Below, one piece after another: positions 44,289-54,307 of a DNA stretch of 64,000 nucleotides. Source of the DNA: an uncultured SAR86 cluster bacterium (GTDB taxonomy: Bacteria > Pseudomonadota > Gammaproteobacteria > Magnimaribacterales > D2472); the NCBI GenBank assembly GCA_902541245.1, contig CACBPT010000002.1, positions 39,320 through 103,319 on the forward strand, read 5' to 3'. The first letter of the stretch is position 1. Each line of letters starts with the position of its first letter. The notes beneath the pieces are model-generated. The model searched no databases. It was given only the letters and a program-made list of their open reading frames with translations, and was not told the origin of the DNA. Both the position numbers and the translations under genes were made by a program.

Positions 44289-45633
44289 GATTCAGTTTTT
44301 TGCTTTCTATTTCAAAAATTAATTTTTGATGATATGTCTTATCAATTGGATAGAAAGACACCAAAACAAAACTTAGGAAGATGCCAGTTAGAGGTATCCA
44401 AGTCATAACGAATTTTAATTCATATAATGTTTTCTCAGACTGAGTTGAGTTAGGCTCAAAACCAATTTGAGTTAAAACCATGCCAAGTAAAAGGGCAGCA
44501 AATGCAATGGCTGCTTTTTGGGCGAAGGTCATAAATCCATATAATGATGATTCTGTTCTAACACCAGTTTTCCATTCTCCATATTCAATTGTATCTGGAA
44601 GCATTGACCAAAATAGAACTCCTGTCGCCCCATTACCAATCCCAATAAAACCAAGAATAAGAAGTAGTTCTTGTAATGAATCAATTAAGGAGAAATAAAA
44701 AATTAAAAGTCCGATAATTAGTAATGACATTGCAGTCATCCATGAATTTCTTTTCCCAATTTTTAGCGCGGCATATGCCCATAATGGAATGGCCAAAAGA
44801 GCTGATCCACTGCTGACTCCAAGAATTAATCCCTGATATTCGTGCAGATCAAGAGAGTACTTAACAAAATAAATTAAATTGTTATTAAACATTATTGAAG
44901 TGGAGCCAAGAATAAGAATTGATCCAAAAACAATCCAGAATGGATAATTATTTACAACTGACTTAAATACCTTTGCAAAGCTCGGCAGTTGTACTCCAGA
45001 AGAATTAAATTCTCTTTCTTGCACAAATCTAACTGTGATGCTCAAAACTATTACTGCCATAAGGCCACATAGAATACCCAAGAAAATAAATCCGAAAGCT
45101 TCATTTGTGCCACCAAAGAATAAAACTATTGGGAATCCTAAGGCTGAGACCGTCAAAGTCCCAAAAGAGGCTCCAATCATCCTTGCAGTAGTTAGTTTTG
45201 TTCTTTCGTCACTATCATCAGTAATCCTTGCTGTTAAGGATGAATATGGAACGCTTACTATCGTAAAACATGTTCTATGCAATAAATTGATAGCTAATAA
45301 AAATACAAAAAGTTCTACCCCTTCAAATGGAGGCACCCAAAATAACAAGATGAAAGAAAAAGCTAGTGGTATTGCTCCATAAAAAATATATGGGCGATAG
45401 CTTCCCATCTTGGTTCTTGTTCTTTCTGCTAGATATCCCATAAAGGGATCAGTTATTGCATCCCAAGCTATCCCAAGTGCATAAAGCCAGCCGGCTAGAA
45501 GAGGCGATATGCCCACCACATCAGTATAAAAATATAAGAGATATAGCCCCACCCCACTCCAATACAAACAGATTGCGTAATCTCCAATGCCATAAGCTGC
45601 TCTTACTTTATTTGGTACTTTATTGAGATTCAT
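44275..45633 (-). CDS. MFS transporter, glycoside-pentoside-hexuronide (GPH) family
   Basis: KVRAAYGIGDYAICLYW, GWLYALGIAWDAITDPFMGYLAERTRTKMGSYRPYIFYGAIP. Confidence 0.92.
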   Translation of the reverse strand: MNLNKVPNKVRAAYGIGDYAICLYWSGVGLYLLYFYTDVVGISPLLAGWLYALGIAWDAITDPFMGYLAERTRTKMGSYRPYIFYGAIPLAFSFILLFWVPPFEGVELFVFLLAINLLHRTCFTIVSVPYSSLTARITDDSDERTKLTTARMIGASFGTLTVSALGFPIVLFFGGTNEAFGFIFLGILCGLMAVIVLSITVRFVQEREFNSSGVQLPSFAKVFKSVVNNYPFWIVFGSILILGSTSIMFNNNLIYFVKYSLDLHEYQGLILGVSSGSALLAIPLWAYAALKIGKRNSWMTAMSLLIIGLLIFYFSLIDSLQELLLILGFIGIGNGATGVLFWSMLPDTIEYGEWKTGVRTESSLYGFMTFAQKAAIAFAALLLGMVLTQIGFEPNSTQSEKTLYELKFVMTWIPLTGIFLSFVLVSFYPIDKTYHQKLIFEIESKKLNHETN

Positions 45634-45704
45634 AAATGTTCTTTGACTATAGCAGTCTTGTTGTCAGTTGGTAATATTTTGGAAGTGCATTAGTATAAAA
45701 ATTC

Positions 45705-46619
45705 ATGAAAAATAACCAGCAATACAAAGAGGGCTTTTCAGAAAATAATGGGGTAAAAATTTTTTATCGTGATTATGGTCCTGAAGATGGAGATCCTGTA
45801 CTCATGGTGCATGGCCTAGGTGCTCAGCTTGTACATTGGCAGCCTCATCTAATAAGTTTCTTGCAAGCTAATAACTTTCGACCGATAACTTATGACAATA
45901 GAGATGTTGGCTTGTCATCAAGGTTTGCTGCTACGCCATCATTTGTGTTGGATTACATTAAATACTTCCTTAGGTTGCCCATTAAGTCAGAGTATAAAAT
46001 TGATGATATGGCAGATGATGGAATTCAGTTATTAGAAACTTTAAAAATTGAAAAAGCCCATATTTTTAGCACTTCAATGGGTGGAATGATTGCCCAAATA
46101 ATTAGCGCTCAATATCCAGAAAAAGTTAAAACTTTTACATTAATCGCCTCGACGGCATCAACTCCCAGCCCAATCAATGCGCCAACAAAGGCAGTCAGAG
46201 AAATTATGTTACAAAGGTCAAAAAATCCAAATGCTTCTTATAACGAGATCATCAAAAGAGAAATAAAAATGGTTTCGCTTATTGGAATGGAAGGAAGAGA
46301 AGTTGATACTCCTGAGTTTAGAAAAGAGACGATAGAGAACTTAGGCCGTTCCAAAGATGGATCTGGATATGCTAGACAACTTTTATCAATTCTTGCATCA
46401 AAAGATAGACTAAAAAAAATTAAAAAAATTAAAGCCCCAACATTAATAATTCACGGCAAAGATGATCCCATGATTCATGTTAAAAATGCATATAAAATGC
46501 ACAAATTAATTCCGCATAGCAAACTTAAAATAATAAAAAATATGAGGCATCTTATTGAGCCAGAAGTTCTCAAGCAATTTGAGGGAATACTTTTAGAGCA
46601 TCTTAAGATCAGCTCTTAA
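45705..46619 (+). CDS. Alpha/beta-fold hydrolase
   Basis: MVHGLGAQLVHW, FSTSMGGMIAQ nucleophile elbow, IIHGKDDPMIHV. Confidence 0.9.
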   Translation: MKNNQQYKEGFSENNGVKIFYRDYGPEDGDPVLMVHGLGAQLVHWQPHLISFLQANNFRPITYDNRDVGLSSRFAATPSFVLDYIKYFLRLPIKSEYKIDDMADDGIQLLETLKIEKAHIFSTSMGGMIAQIISAQYPEKVKTFTLIASTASTPSPINAPTKAVREIMLQRSKNPNASYNEIIKREIKMVSLIGMEGREVDTPEFRKETIENLGRSKDGSGYARQLLSILASKDRLKKIKKIKAPTLIIHGKDDPMIHVKNAYKMHKLIPHSKLKIIKNMRHLIEPEVLKQFEGILLEHLKISS

Positions 46620-47028
46620 GTGCCTCAAGCTCGTCCTTACTAATAAGCAGCATTTCGCCTATTTGCATAAAAAGTGAATTTTCGTATTGATCAACAGTAT
46701 CATCAGACAAAATCACATCCCAGATATTCGACAAAATCTCAATTTTCATTCTTTTAGTACAGTTGCTATTTATAATGTTGATAAATGGGTTAAAAGACTC
46801 TTTGTGACTTGTCCACTCCTTTAACTCTTGAAATGCATCCAAAAAATTACCTTCAGGATATAAATCTAAATAAAAATTTTTAATTTCTTCTATTTCTTCC
46901 TCATCTACTTTTCCATCCATTCGAGCTATCTCAATCATTAAACATAAAACAGCTGAGACATGTGGCGGCATATCGTCAGCACTTCCAGAAATATCAGAAA
47001 ATAATTTTTTTTTGAAAATAGACAACAT
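46609..47028 (-). CDS. TerB-like (tellurite resistance TerB family) protein
   Basis: CLMIEIARMDGKVDEEEIEEIKNFY acidic metal-binding-like motif. Confidence 0.75.
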   Translation of the reverse strand: MLSIFKKKLFSDISGSADDMPPHVSAVLCLMIEIARMDGKVDEEEIEEIKNFYLDLYPEGNFLDAFQELKEWTSHKESFNPFINIINSNCTKRMKIEILSNIWDVILSDDTVDQYENSLFMQIGEMLLISKDELEALKS

Positions 47029-47093
47029 GATTTTTAAAATAATTCAAAATTAACTATACCAATCTTTTTTGAAAAAATAATCATAATGGCCTT

Positions 47094-47954
47094 TCAATCC
47101 CAAACACGCATAAGTCCCTCTTGCGCGGTCGAGGCAATTAATTTTCCTGCTTTGGTATATATAGATCCTCGAGAAAAACCTCGAGCATTTTGAGAAATTG
47201 GGCTGTGCATGTGATGCAAAATCCAGTTATTAAAGTTGACTTTTCCATGAAACCACATCACATGATCTAAGCTAGCACTTTGAAATTTTTTAGACATAAA
47301 ATTTACTTCATGAGGATTTACAGCTGCTCCAAGCAGTCCCATGTCAGAACAATATAATAGTAATGCTTGATGAATTCTTTCATCTTCAGGCAGCTTACCA
47401 GTTGGCTTCATCCAAGTGCTTCTGTAAGGTGGCAATTTTTCAACTTTTAACAAATCCATTGGTTCAACTTGTCTTGTTTCAATTTCTCTTTCTCGGAGCC
47501 ACATGGGCAAATAGTCCTTAGGAATTTTTTTTTGCACGTCTTTTCTTAACTCTAAATCACTTTTAAGGTTTTCTGGACCTGCAATCTTTGGCATTTTTAT
47601 TTGATGACTTAAGCCCTTTTCTCTTTTTTGAAATGAAATGGAGCAACTAAAAATTGCCTCTCCATTTTGAATTGCATTTACTCTTCTAGTCGTGAAACTC
47701 TTACCATCTCTAATTCGGTCAACTTCAAAAATAATATTTTTCTCAAAATTCCCTGGTCTCAGAAAATACGAATGAAAGGAATGAACCCATCTTGCTTTTT
47801 CAACTGTTTGATATCCAGCAATTAAGCATTGAGCCATGATCTGACCACCAAAGATTCTTTGAAACCCGACACTTTTTCCAGTCCAAGAGTAAAGATCTCT
47901 ATCAATTCTGGTTAAGTTTAAAAGCTCAAGTGTGTGTTTAAGGGCGCTATTCAT
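47094..47954 (-). CDS. tesB: Acyl-CoA thioesterase II
   Basis: FQRIFGGQIMAQCLIAGYQTV, HSFHSYFLRPG, SLDHVMWFHG... Confidence 0.94.
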   Translation of the reverse strand: MNSALKHTLELLNLTRIDRDLYSWTGKSVGFQRIFGGQIMAQCLIAGYQTVEKARWVHSFHSYFLRPGNFEKNIIFEVDRIRDGKSFTTRRVNAIQNGEAIFSCSISFQKREKGLSHQIKMPKIAGPENLKSDLELRKDVQKKIPKDYLPMWLREREIETRQVEPMDLLKVEKLPPYRSTWMKPTGKLPEDERIHQALLLYCSDMGLLGAAVNPHEVNFMSKKFQSASLDHVMWFHGKVNFNNWILHHMHSPISQNARGFSRGSIYTKAGKLIASTAQEGLMRVWD

Positions 47955-48069
47955 TAATTTTGATGATTTATTGAATTAAAATTTATCTTACATTGAATCA
48001 ATTAAAACTAGAACTTTATCTCATCAAAAGTTAGCATATGTGCACCTGTAAATACTAAAATACAATCAA

Positions 48070-49053
48070 ATGATAAACTCAGAAAGAATCAGCCTACCAG
48101 ATCAACCCGATCAAAAAATTAATGTGAAAAAAACATTTAATATTGACACAAATCTCTCAGTAAAAGGCTACAAAGAAAAGACACAATGGGTGCCTGAAAT
48201 TGATTCAACTTATGTATTTGACAAAGATACAACTCTATCGATTTTAGCGGGCTTCGAACATAACCGCAGGGTAATGATTCAGGGATATCATGGAACTGGA
48301 AAATCTACACACATTGAGCAAGTCGCAGCTAGACTCAATTGGCCTTGTGTTCGAATTAATCTCGATAGTCACATAAGCAGAATAGATTTATTAGGTAAAG
48401 ATGCCATTGTGCTAAAAGATGAAAAACAAATTACAGAATTTAAAGAAGGTATTTTGCCATGGTCTATTCAAAATCCCGTTGCTATTGTTTTTGATGAATA
48501 TGATGCGGGTAGACCTGATGTAATGTTTGTGATTCAAAGGATTTTAGAGGTGGAAGGTAAATTAACTTTATTGGATCAAAATCATGTGATTTCACCTCAT
48601 CCAAGCTTCAGACTTTTTGCAACCACCAATACTGTTGGCATGGGAGATGTTACCGGTCTTTATCATGGCACACAACAAATTAATCAGGGTCAAATGGATC
48701 GTTGGCATATATTATCAACGTTGAATTATTTGGAACGTTCACATGAAATCGATGTGGTTGCAGGTAAAGTGCCTGAGCTTAAGTCAACAAAAGATAAAGC
48801 CTTAGTTAAAAGCATGATTCAGCTTGCTGATCTTACAAGACAAGGCTTTATTAATGAAGATATATCAACATTAATGTCTCCAAGAACTGTAATAACATGG
48901 GCTCAGAACTATATTATTTTTAAAGATATACAGCATTCTTTTAAGCTATCATTTCTTAACAAATGTGATGAGGCTGAAAGACCAATTGTTGCAGAGTATT
49001 TTCAAAGATGTTTCGGTGAAGATCTTAAAGAAAGTCATAATCCAGAATCATAA
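48070..49053 (+). CDS. cobS: CobS-like AAA+ ATPase (cobaltochelatase small subunit family)
   Basis: MIQGYHGTGKSTHIEQVAARLNWPCVRINLDSHISRIDLLGKDA, Walker B AIVFDEYDAGRPDVMFVIQRILE. Confidence 0.93.
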   Translation: MINSERISLPDQPDQKINVKKTFNIDTNLSVKGYKEKTQWVPEIDSTYVFDKDTTLSILAGFEHNRRVMIQGYHGTGKSTHIEQVAARLNWPCVRINLDSHISRIDLLGKDAIVLKDEKQITEFKEGILPWSIQNPVAIVFDEYDAGRPDVMFVIQRILEVEGKLTLLDQNHVISPHPSFRLFATTNTVGMGDVTGLYHGTQQINQGQMDRWHILSTLNYLERSHEIDVVAGKVPELKSTKDKALVKSMIQLADLTRQGFINEDISTLMSPRTVITWAQNYIIFKDIQHSFKLSFLNKCDEAERPIVAEYFQRCFGEDLKESHNPES

Positions 49054-49056
49054 TAA

Positions 49057-50832
49057 ATGAGCTGGGTTAAGAATCGGGAGGAGTTCAAGCAAGCAGTCCT
49101 CTCAGCAACAAGGGCTATATCTCATAATTCAAATCTAGAAAGTACTTCACAGGCCTCAAGCCGACCTCCTTCTTTGTCTCATATCTCTTTGCAAAATCCT
49201 CCAAGATCCTCATCTCAAATTAACTCCTGGAGAGGGGAAGCAGATTTCCAAGCTTTTTGGCATCTCTATCACAAAGAAAGTCCCTCACTTAAAATGCCAA
49301 AAATAGCTAGAGATTTTTTTGCTGAACTAGAGCTTTCCAGAGTTGAAATGATTGGAGGAGAAGCTTTTCCTGGTGCAAAGACAAATTTAAGTTTATTTTT
49401 AGAGGCTGAAGCGAAGAAAAATATTGATAATAAAATCCCTTCTATTAATCCATTGGCTTCAAATTTATGGTTGAAAAAACTGAATGGTGATGAATTACAT
49501 GAGGATAGTAAAAATATAGTTAATGCTTTTCTGTCTGCCGCTCCCAAAAATATTAATAAATTAGGCAAAAGACTAATCAAAGCTCAGAAGTCTCAAGAGG
49601 ACTTTCAATTAATTGCTCTTGAATTGATGAAAGATCTTGATTTAATGTATGAACCACAAACTAATAGCGATGAGGAGTCATTAGGAGATGAGTCAATTTC
49701 AGAGGAGCAACAAGCTCAGGATCAAAATCAAGATCAAGAAGAATTTGAGCAGACCTCAGAAGAACAAGTTATAGAAGCACAAACAGAGGGTATTGCAGAT
49801 GAAGAAACTGATTTAATAGAAGAAGTTCAAGCGCCTATTGATTCAACTTCAATAGATGAAGAAATAGATTTAACAAGAAATTTTAATGCAGACTTAGATC
49901 AAACAGCTTATGAAGATTATCAAATTTTTACTTCTCAATTCGATGAAATTATAAATGCAATTGATTTAGCAACTCCCGAGGAGACACAAAGACTTAGAAT
50001 ACAGCTTGATCAGCTTATATCACCATATCAAACCACTATTGGAAAATTGGCTAATAGGCTTCAAAGACTACTGCAAGCGCAACAAAACAGAAGCTGGAAT
50101 TATAATCTTGAGGAGGGCTTGCTTGATACAGCTAAGCTTCACCGAGTTATAACAAGGCCTGGAGATCCTTTAAGTTTCAAACAAGAAAGTGAAAGTAAGT
50201 TTAAAGATACAGTTGTATCACTTTTAGTTGACAGCTCTGGGTCAATGCGAGGCCGCTCAATGACTTTGGCAGCAATTTGTGGAGATATTATAGGCAGTAC
50301 TCTTGAGAGATGTTACGTCAAAACTGAGCTTTTAGGTTTTACTACAAAACATTGGAAAGGCGGTGATGCAAGAAAAGCTTGGGTTAATCAAGGCAGTCCC
50401 TCTAACCCAGGCCGATTAAATGATTTGAGACATATTATCTTTAAATCTGCTGATGACAATTTTCGTAAAGCTAGAAAAAGTTTTGGAATTATGTTGAGAG
50501 AGGGTTTGTTAAAGGAAAATGTTGATGGAGAGGCTTTAGCTTGGGCTCATCAAAGATTAAGTAAACGTAACGAAGAAAGAAAAATTTTAATAGTAATATC
50601 AGATGGAGCTCCAGTTGATGACAGCACTCTTTCAATAAATCACAGTAATTTTTTAGATAATCATTTGCGACAGATCATCAATATGATTCAAACTCAAAGC
50701 AATGTTGAGCTTCTTGCAATTGGAATTGGGCATGATGTGACTAAATATTATGAAAAATCTATTACAATTAACCGAGCTGATGAGCTAGCTGAGGCTTTGC
50801 TGGATAAGCTCACGGAACTTTTCAATGGTTAA
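49057..50832 (+). CDS. cobT: CobT-like VWA protein (cobaltochelatase family)
   Basis: Acidic central region and C-terminal [69 protein letters not shown]. Confidence 0.92.
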   Translation: MSWVKNREEFKQAVLSATRAISHNSNLESTSQASSRPPSLSHISLQNPPRSSSQINSWRGEADFQAFWHLYHKESPSLKMPKIARDFFAELELSRVEMIGGEAFPGAKTNLSLFLEAEAKKNIDNKIPSINPLASNLWLKKLNGDELHEDSKNIVNAFLSAAPKNINKLGKRLIKAQKSQEDFQLIALELMKDLDLMYEPQTNSDEESLGDESISEEQQAQDQNQDQEEFEQTSEEQVIEAQTEGIADEETDLIEEVQAPIDSTSIDEEIDLTRNFNADLDQTAYEDYQIFTSQFDEIINAIDLATPEETQRLRIQLDQLISPYQTTIGKLANRLQRLLQAQQNRSWNYNLEEGLLDTAKLHRVITRPGDPLSFKQESESKFKDTVVSLLVDSSGSMRGRSMTLAAICGDIIGSTLERCYVKTELLGFTTKHWKGGDARKAWVNQGSPSNPGRLNDLRHIIFKSADDNFRKARKSFGIMLREGLLKENVDGEALAWAHQRLSKRNEERKILIVISDGAPVDDSTLSINHSNFLDNHLRQIINMIQTQSNVELLAIGIGHDVTKYYEKSITINRADELAEALLDKLTELFNG

Positions 50833-50888
50833 AAAAAAGCATATAGTAGTGAATCTCACGCTATTGTGAGTATTAAGAGTGTATAAAA

Positions 50889-52007
50889 ATGAAAATTAAA
50901 AGAGTTGATGGGCCTCCAAAGGATATCTTGACGTTTGATCTTGATGTGGAAAATGAATTAAACCTTACTCCTCAGCAAGTCGAAGATGTTGCTGAAATAT
51001 TTAATACCCCATTAACCGGTGCTTATAACTGGGACTATACAGTTGCCGATAATAGAATTAAAAAACTTTATGAATTAGGCAAAGAATTAAACTGGAACGG
51101 CTCTATGGATTTAAACTGGGATTACAATCATCCAGCAGATGAGAGAATCATGCAGGCCGAAGAAGATCTACCTCATGAGACACTTCAAGCATATGAAAGT
51201 TTAACTGAAAAAGAAAAAATTGAGTTTGATCGTCATGATGCAGCCGAACTTCTCAGTCAGTTTCTTCACGGAGAACAAGGAGCATTGCTTGTTGCATCTC
51301 AACTTACAGCATGTGCGCCTACTTATAATGCAAAACTATATGCAGCCTCGCAAACTTTTGACGAAGCTAGACATGTTGAAGTTTTTAATCGTTATCTTCA
51401 AGAAAAAATTGGTATGCATTACCCAATTAATAAAAATTTAAAGCTTTTGCTTGACAAAATACTTACTGATCCTAGATGGGATCTTAAATTTATTGGAATG
51501 CAAATTATCATTGAAGGTTTAGCACTGGCTGCTTTCCAAATGTTAAAAAGTCTATCAAAGGATCCACTATTAACTCAGCTTCTTCATTACATAATTCGTG
51601 ACGAGGCTAGACATGTTACATTTGGCATCAATTACTTGGAAGATTTCATCAAAACATTGACGCCTGAGGAAATTGAAGAAAGAGCAGAATTTGCATACGA
51701 GGCATGTGTTATTTCTAGAGAAAGACTCATTAATACAAAAGCCATGCAGAAATATTTAAAAATGTCTGAGGAGGAAGCAAGAGAATTTGCGTTATCAACA
51801 ACTGCTAATACTGCTTTCACTAACTTTCTGTTTACAAGAATCATGCCAAATCTCTCAAGAATAGGTCTGCTTACAGATAAAGTAAGACCGAAATTTGAAG
51901 CATTAGGTTTGCTCGAGTATGAACATGCTCCTGATGACTTTGAATGTGATTGGAACGAGCTTGAAAAACCTTTAGAAAAATTTGGTGAAATTCCTAAGGT
52001 TATCTAA
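50889..52007 (+). CDS. Ferritin-like diiron carboxylate protein, unknown function
   Basis: Four-helix diiron pattern: HGEQGALLVASQL...DEARHVEVFNRYL...IIEGLALAAFQML...RDEARHVTFGINYL. Confidence 0.85.
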   Translation: MKIKRVDGPPKDILTFDLDVENELNLTPQQVEDVAEIFNTPLTGAYNWDYTVADNRIKKLYELGKELNWNGSMDLNWDYNHPADERIMQAEEDLPHETLQAYESLTEKEKIEFDRHDAAELLSQFLHGEQGALLVASQLTACAPTYNAKLYAASQTFDEARHVEVFNRYLQEKIGMHYPINKNLKLLLDKILTDPRWDLKFIGMQIIIEGLALAAFQMLKSLSKDPLLTQLLHYIIRDEARHVTFGINYLEDFIKTLTPEEIEERAEFAYEACVISRERLINTKAMQKYLKMSEEEAREFALSTTANTAFTNFLFTRIMPNLSRIGLLTDKVRPKFEALGLLEYEHAPDDFECDWNELEKPLEKFGEIPKVI

Positions 52008-53223
52008 TCAATTTTTATTTTTAGCGACGATTTTTGTAAACGTCTCTTTATCGTCTGCAGTTCAATTAATAAAACCATCTGAAAATTCTTATCTAGATAT
52101 TCAAGAAGCCCTTATTCTAGCCGAACCGGGAGATATAATTAGGCTATCTGCAGGTATATTTACTTTAGAAGACTCACTTTCACTCGATGTGCCTGGAGTA
52201 CAAATTGAAGGTGAAGGTATGGGGCAAACAATCCTCGACTTTAGCAATCAGCTCAGCGGTGCTCAAGGACTCAGTGTCACTTCAGATAATGTAACTCTTC
52301 AAGATTTTGCAATTCAAAATGCTAAAGGCGATGCAATTAAAGTAAAGGGTGTTACAAACATAAAGTTCTTAAGAGTAAAAACTGAGTGGACGAATGGTCC
52401 AAGCTCAGAAAATGGAGCTTATGGGCTATATCCAGTCGAATCAAAAAATGTTTTGATAGATGGATGTGTTGCAATAGGAGCATCTGATGCTGGAATTTAT
52501 GTTGGGCAATCTCAAAACATTATTGTTCGAAATAGTAGAGCAGAATTTAACGTTGCAGGAATTGAAATCGAAAATTCTTACTTTGCAGATGTTCATAACA
52601 ATACAGCAACAAATAATACTGGTGGAATATTAGTTTTTGATTTGCCTGGCTTACCACAACAAGGCGGACATCATGTGCGGGTATTTAACAACCGTTCAGT
52701 TGGCAATAATACCGATAATTTTGCACCTGAAGGAAACATTGTGGGTGAGGTCCCTAGAGGTACTGGAATAATAATTCAAGCAAATTCTGATGTGGAAATA
52801 TTTAATAATGAAATTGGGGAGAATGATACTGTAAATATTGCAGTGGTGACATATGGGAATGATACAGATGATAAAACTTACTATCCCCATCCTAAATCAA
52901 TTCAAATTCATGGAAATACGTTTGGTCCAACTGGATATAATCCTGACACTAGTAAGGGAGAGCTAGCTAAGATACTTTTTGATTTATCAGGCGGAGACAT
53001 GCCAGACATTTTTTGGGATGGTTTGTTGCCATTTACTCAACTTATATTTGGGCAACCAGAAAATGAAAAAATGGTTGTTACTAACAACGGTAATGCAACA
53101 TTGCTTGCCATAAAACCTATTGGTTATATGCTCCCCTATTTTGAGCCAGCAATTATAGACATCCATGAGTTTGATGGAGAGATTATTCCACTTGAAAAAG
53201 TAGAGTTTGATGAAACATTCTAA
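51982..53223 (+). CDS. Secreted parallel right-handed beta-helix repeat protein (TIGR03805-like)
   Basis: Signal peptide; repeated NVLIDGCVAIGASDAGIYVGQSQNIIVRNSRAEFNVAGIEIENSYFADVHNNTATNNTGGILVFDLPGL. Confidence 0.85.
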   Translation: MVKFLRLSNQFLFLATIFVNVSLSSAVQLIKPSENSYLDIQEALILAEPGDIIRLSAGIFTLEDSLSLDVPGVQIEGEGMGQTILDFSNQLSGAQGLSVTSDNVTLQDFAIQNAKGDAIKVKGVTNIKFLRVKTEWTNGPSSENGAYGLYPVESKNVLIDGCVAIGASDAGIYVGQSQNIIVRNSRAEFNVAGIEIENSYFADVHNNTATNNTGGILVFDLPGLPQQGGHHVRVFNNRSVGNNTDNFAPEGNIVGEVPRGTGIIIQANSDVEIFNNEIGENDTVNIAVVTYGNDTDDKTYYPHPKSIQIHGNTFGPTGYNPDTSKGELAKILFDLSGGDMPDIFWDGLLPFTQLIFGQPENEKMVVTNNGNATLLAIKPIGYMLPYFEPAIIDIHEFDGEIIPLEKVEFDETF

Positions 53224-54247
53224 AAAAATTTCTGTATTAATTAGTTTATTCATTTGTTTTGACACAAAATCTCAAAGCATTAGTAGTTTTGATTTTGAAA
53301 AATTTTCACATGTACCAAAATTTCTCAGTGATTATGGTTTTTTTAAGGATTTAAAAAATCAGAAGCCAGTTTCAAATGTCCATCCATATTCTTTATCGAG
53401 CCAATTGTTTTCAGATGAAACTGATAAGCTAAGATTTGTTTATGTGCCCGAAGGAAAAAAAGTTGGCTATGTAAAAAATAAAGTCTTTATATTTCCAGTT
53501 GGTTCAGTTCTTATAAAAACTTTTGCATATCTAAATAATAATGGTCCCCTGGAGGCCGAATTACTTGAAACCCGCCTTCTAATAAATACCAATAATGGTT
53601 GGAAAGCCATTAGCTATGTTTGGAATGAAGATCAAACGGATGCTAAAAGAGCAATAGCTGGAGCTACAATTCCTACAAGGTTTGTGAATTCTTCAGGAAT
53701 AATCAAAGATGTAAGATATCGAGCACCTAATCAGAATCAGTGCAAAGAGTGTCATCAATTAAAAAAAGTTATGACTCCAATAGGTCCCAAGGCAAGAAAC
53801 ATGAACAAGTTAGTTGAATATGATGGTGGGGAGATGAATCAACTTATCTATTGGGCAGCATTAGGATGGATTAACGAAAATCTTGGATCAACTTCAATCT
53901 CAAATTACGCAGATGTTAATGCAGTTTTGAATGAGAGAGCTAGGGCATACCTTGATATAAATTGTGGCCACTGTCACATACCTGGTGGTTCGGCAGACAC
54001 AACAGGCTTATATTTGAACTTTACGGAGCAAGATAAAGAACAAATTGGAATATATAAAAAGCCAGTTGCAGCTGGACGTGCAAGTGGAAATTTAAAATAT
54101 TCAATTGTTCCCGGTCATCCTGAGGATTCAATTCTTCTTTATAGGATGAAGTCATTAGATCCCGGAATCATGATGCCAGAATCTGGCAGAGCCCTCTCAG
54201 ATGAAACAGGTATAAAATTGATTACTGATTGGATTGACAAACTATAG
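53207..54247 (+). CDS. SO2930/TIGR03806-family diheme c-type cytochrome
   Basis: Two CXXCH motifs (CKECH, CGHCH); LSSQLFSDETDKLRFVYVPEG; paired with beta-helix gene. Confidence 0.88.
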   Translation: MMKHSKKISVLISLFICFDTKSQSISSFDFEKFSHVPKFLSDYGFFKDLKNQKPVSNVHPYSLSSQLFSDETDKLRFVYVPEGKKVGYVKNKVFIFPVGSVLIKTFAYLNNNGPLEAELLETRLLINTNNGWKAISYVWNEDQTDAKRAIAGATIPTRFVNSSGIIKDVRYRAPNQNQCKECHQLKKVMTPIGPKARNMNKLVEYDGGEMNQLIYWAALGWINENLGSTSISNYADVNAVLNERARAYLDINCGHCHIPGGSADTTGLYLNFTEQDKEQIGIYKKPVAAGRASGNLKYSIVPGHPEDSILLYRMKSLDPGIMMPESGRALSDETGIKLITDWIDKL

Positions 54248-54307
54248 CCTTTAAATTTGTCTAGTAGCCCATAAGTAATTCATAATAGTTCTTTTAGGAG
54301 AAAACTT

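Noticed and set aside
45035-45382. 115-aa plus-strand ORF
   Set aside because: Antisense to a clear GPH transporter gene; low-complexity translation and no recognisable motifs.
49269-49580. 103-aa minus-strand ORF
   Set aside because: Entirely antisense to cobT coding sequence; no recognisable domain.
48070-50832. Cobalamin biosynthesis locus
   Set aside because: Only CobS/CobT-like genes are present; no cobN or other pathway genes in the window, so pathway assignment is not supported.
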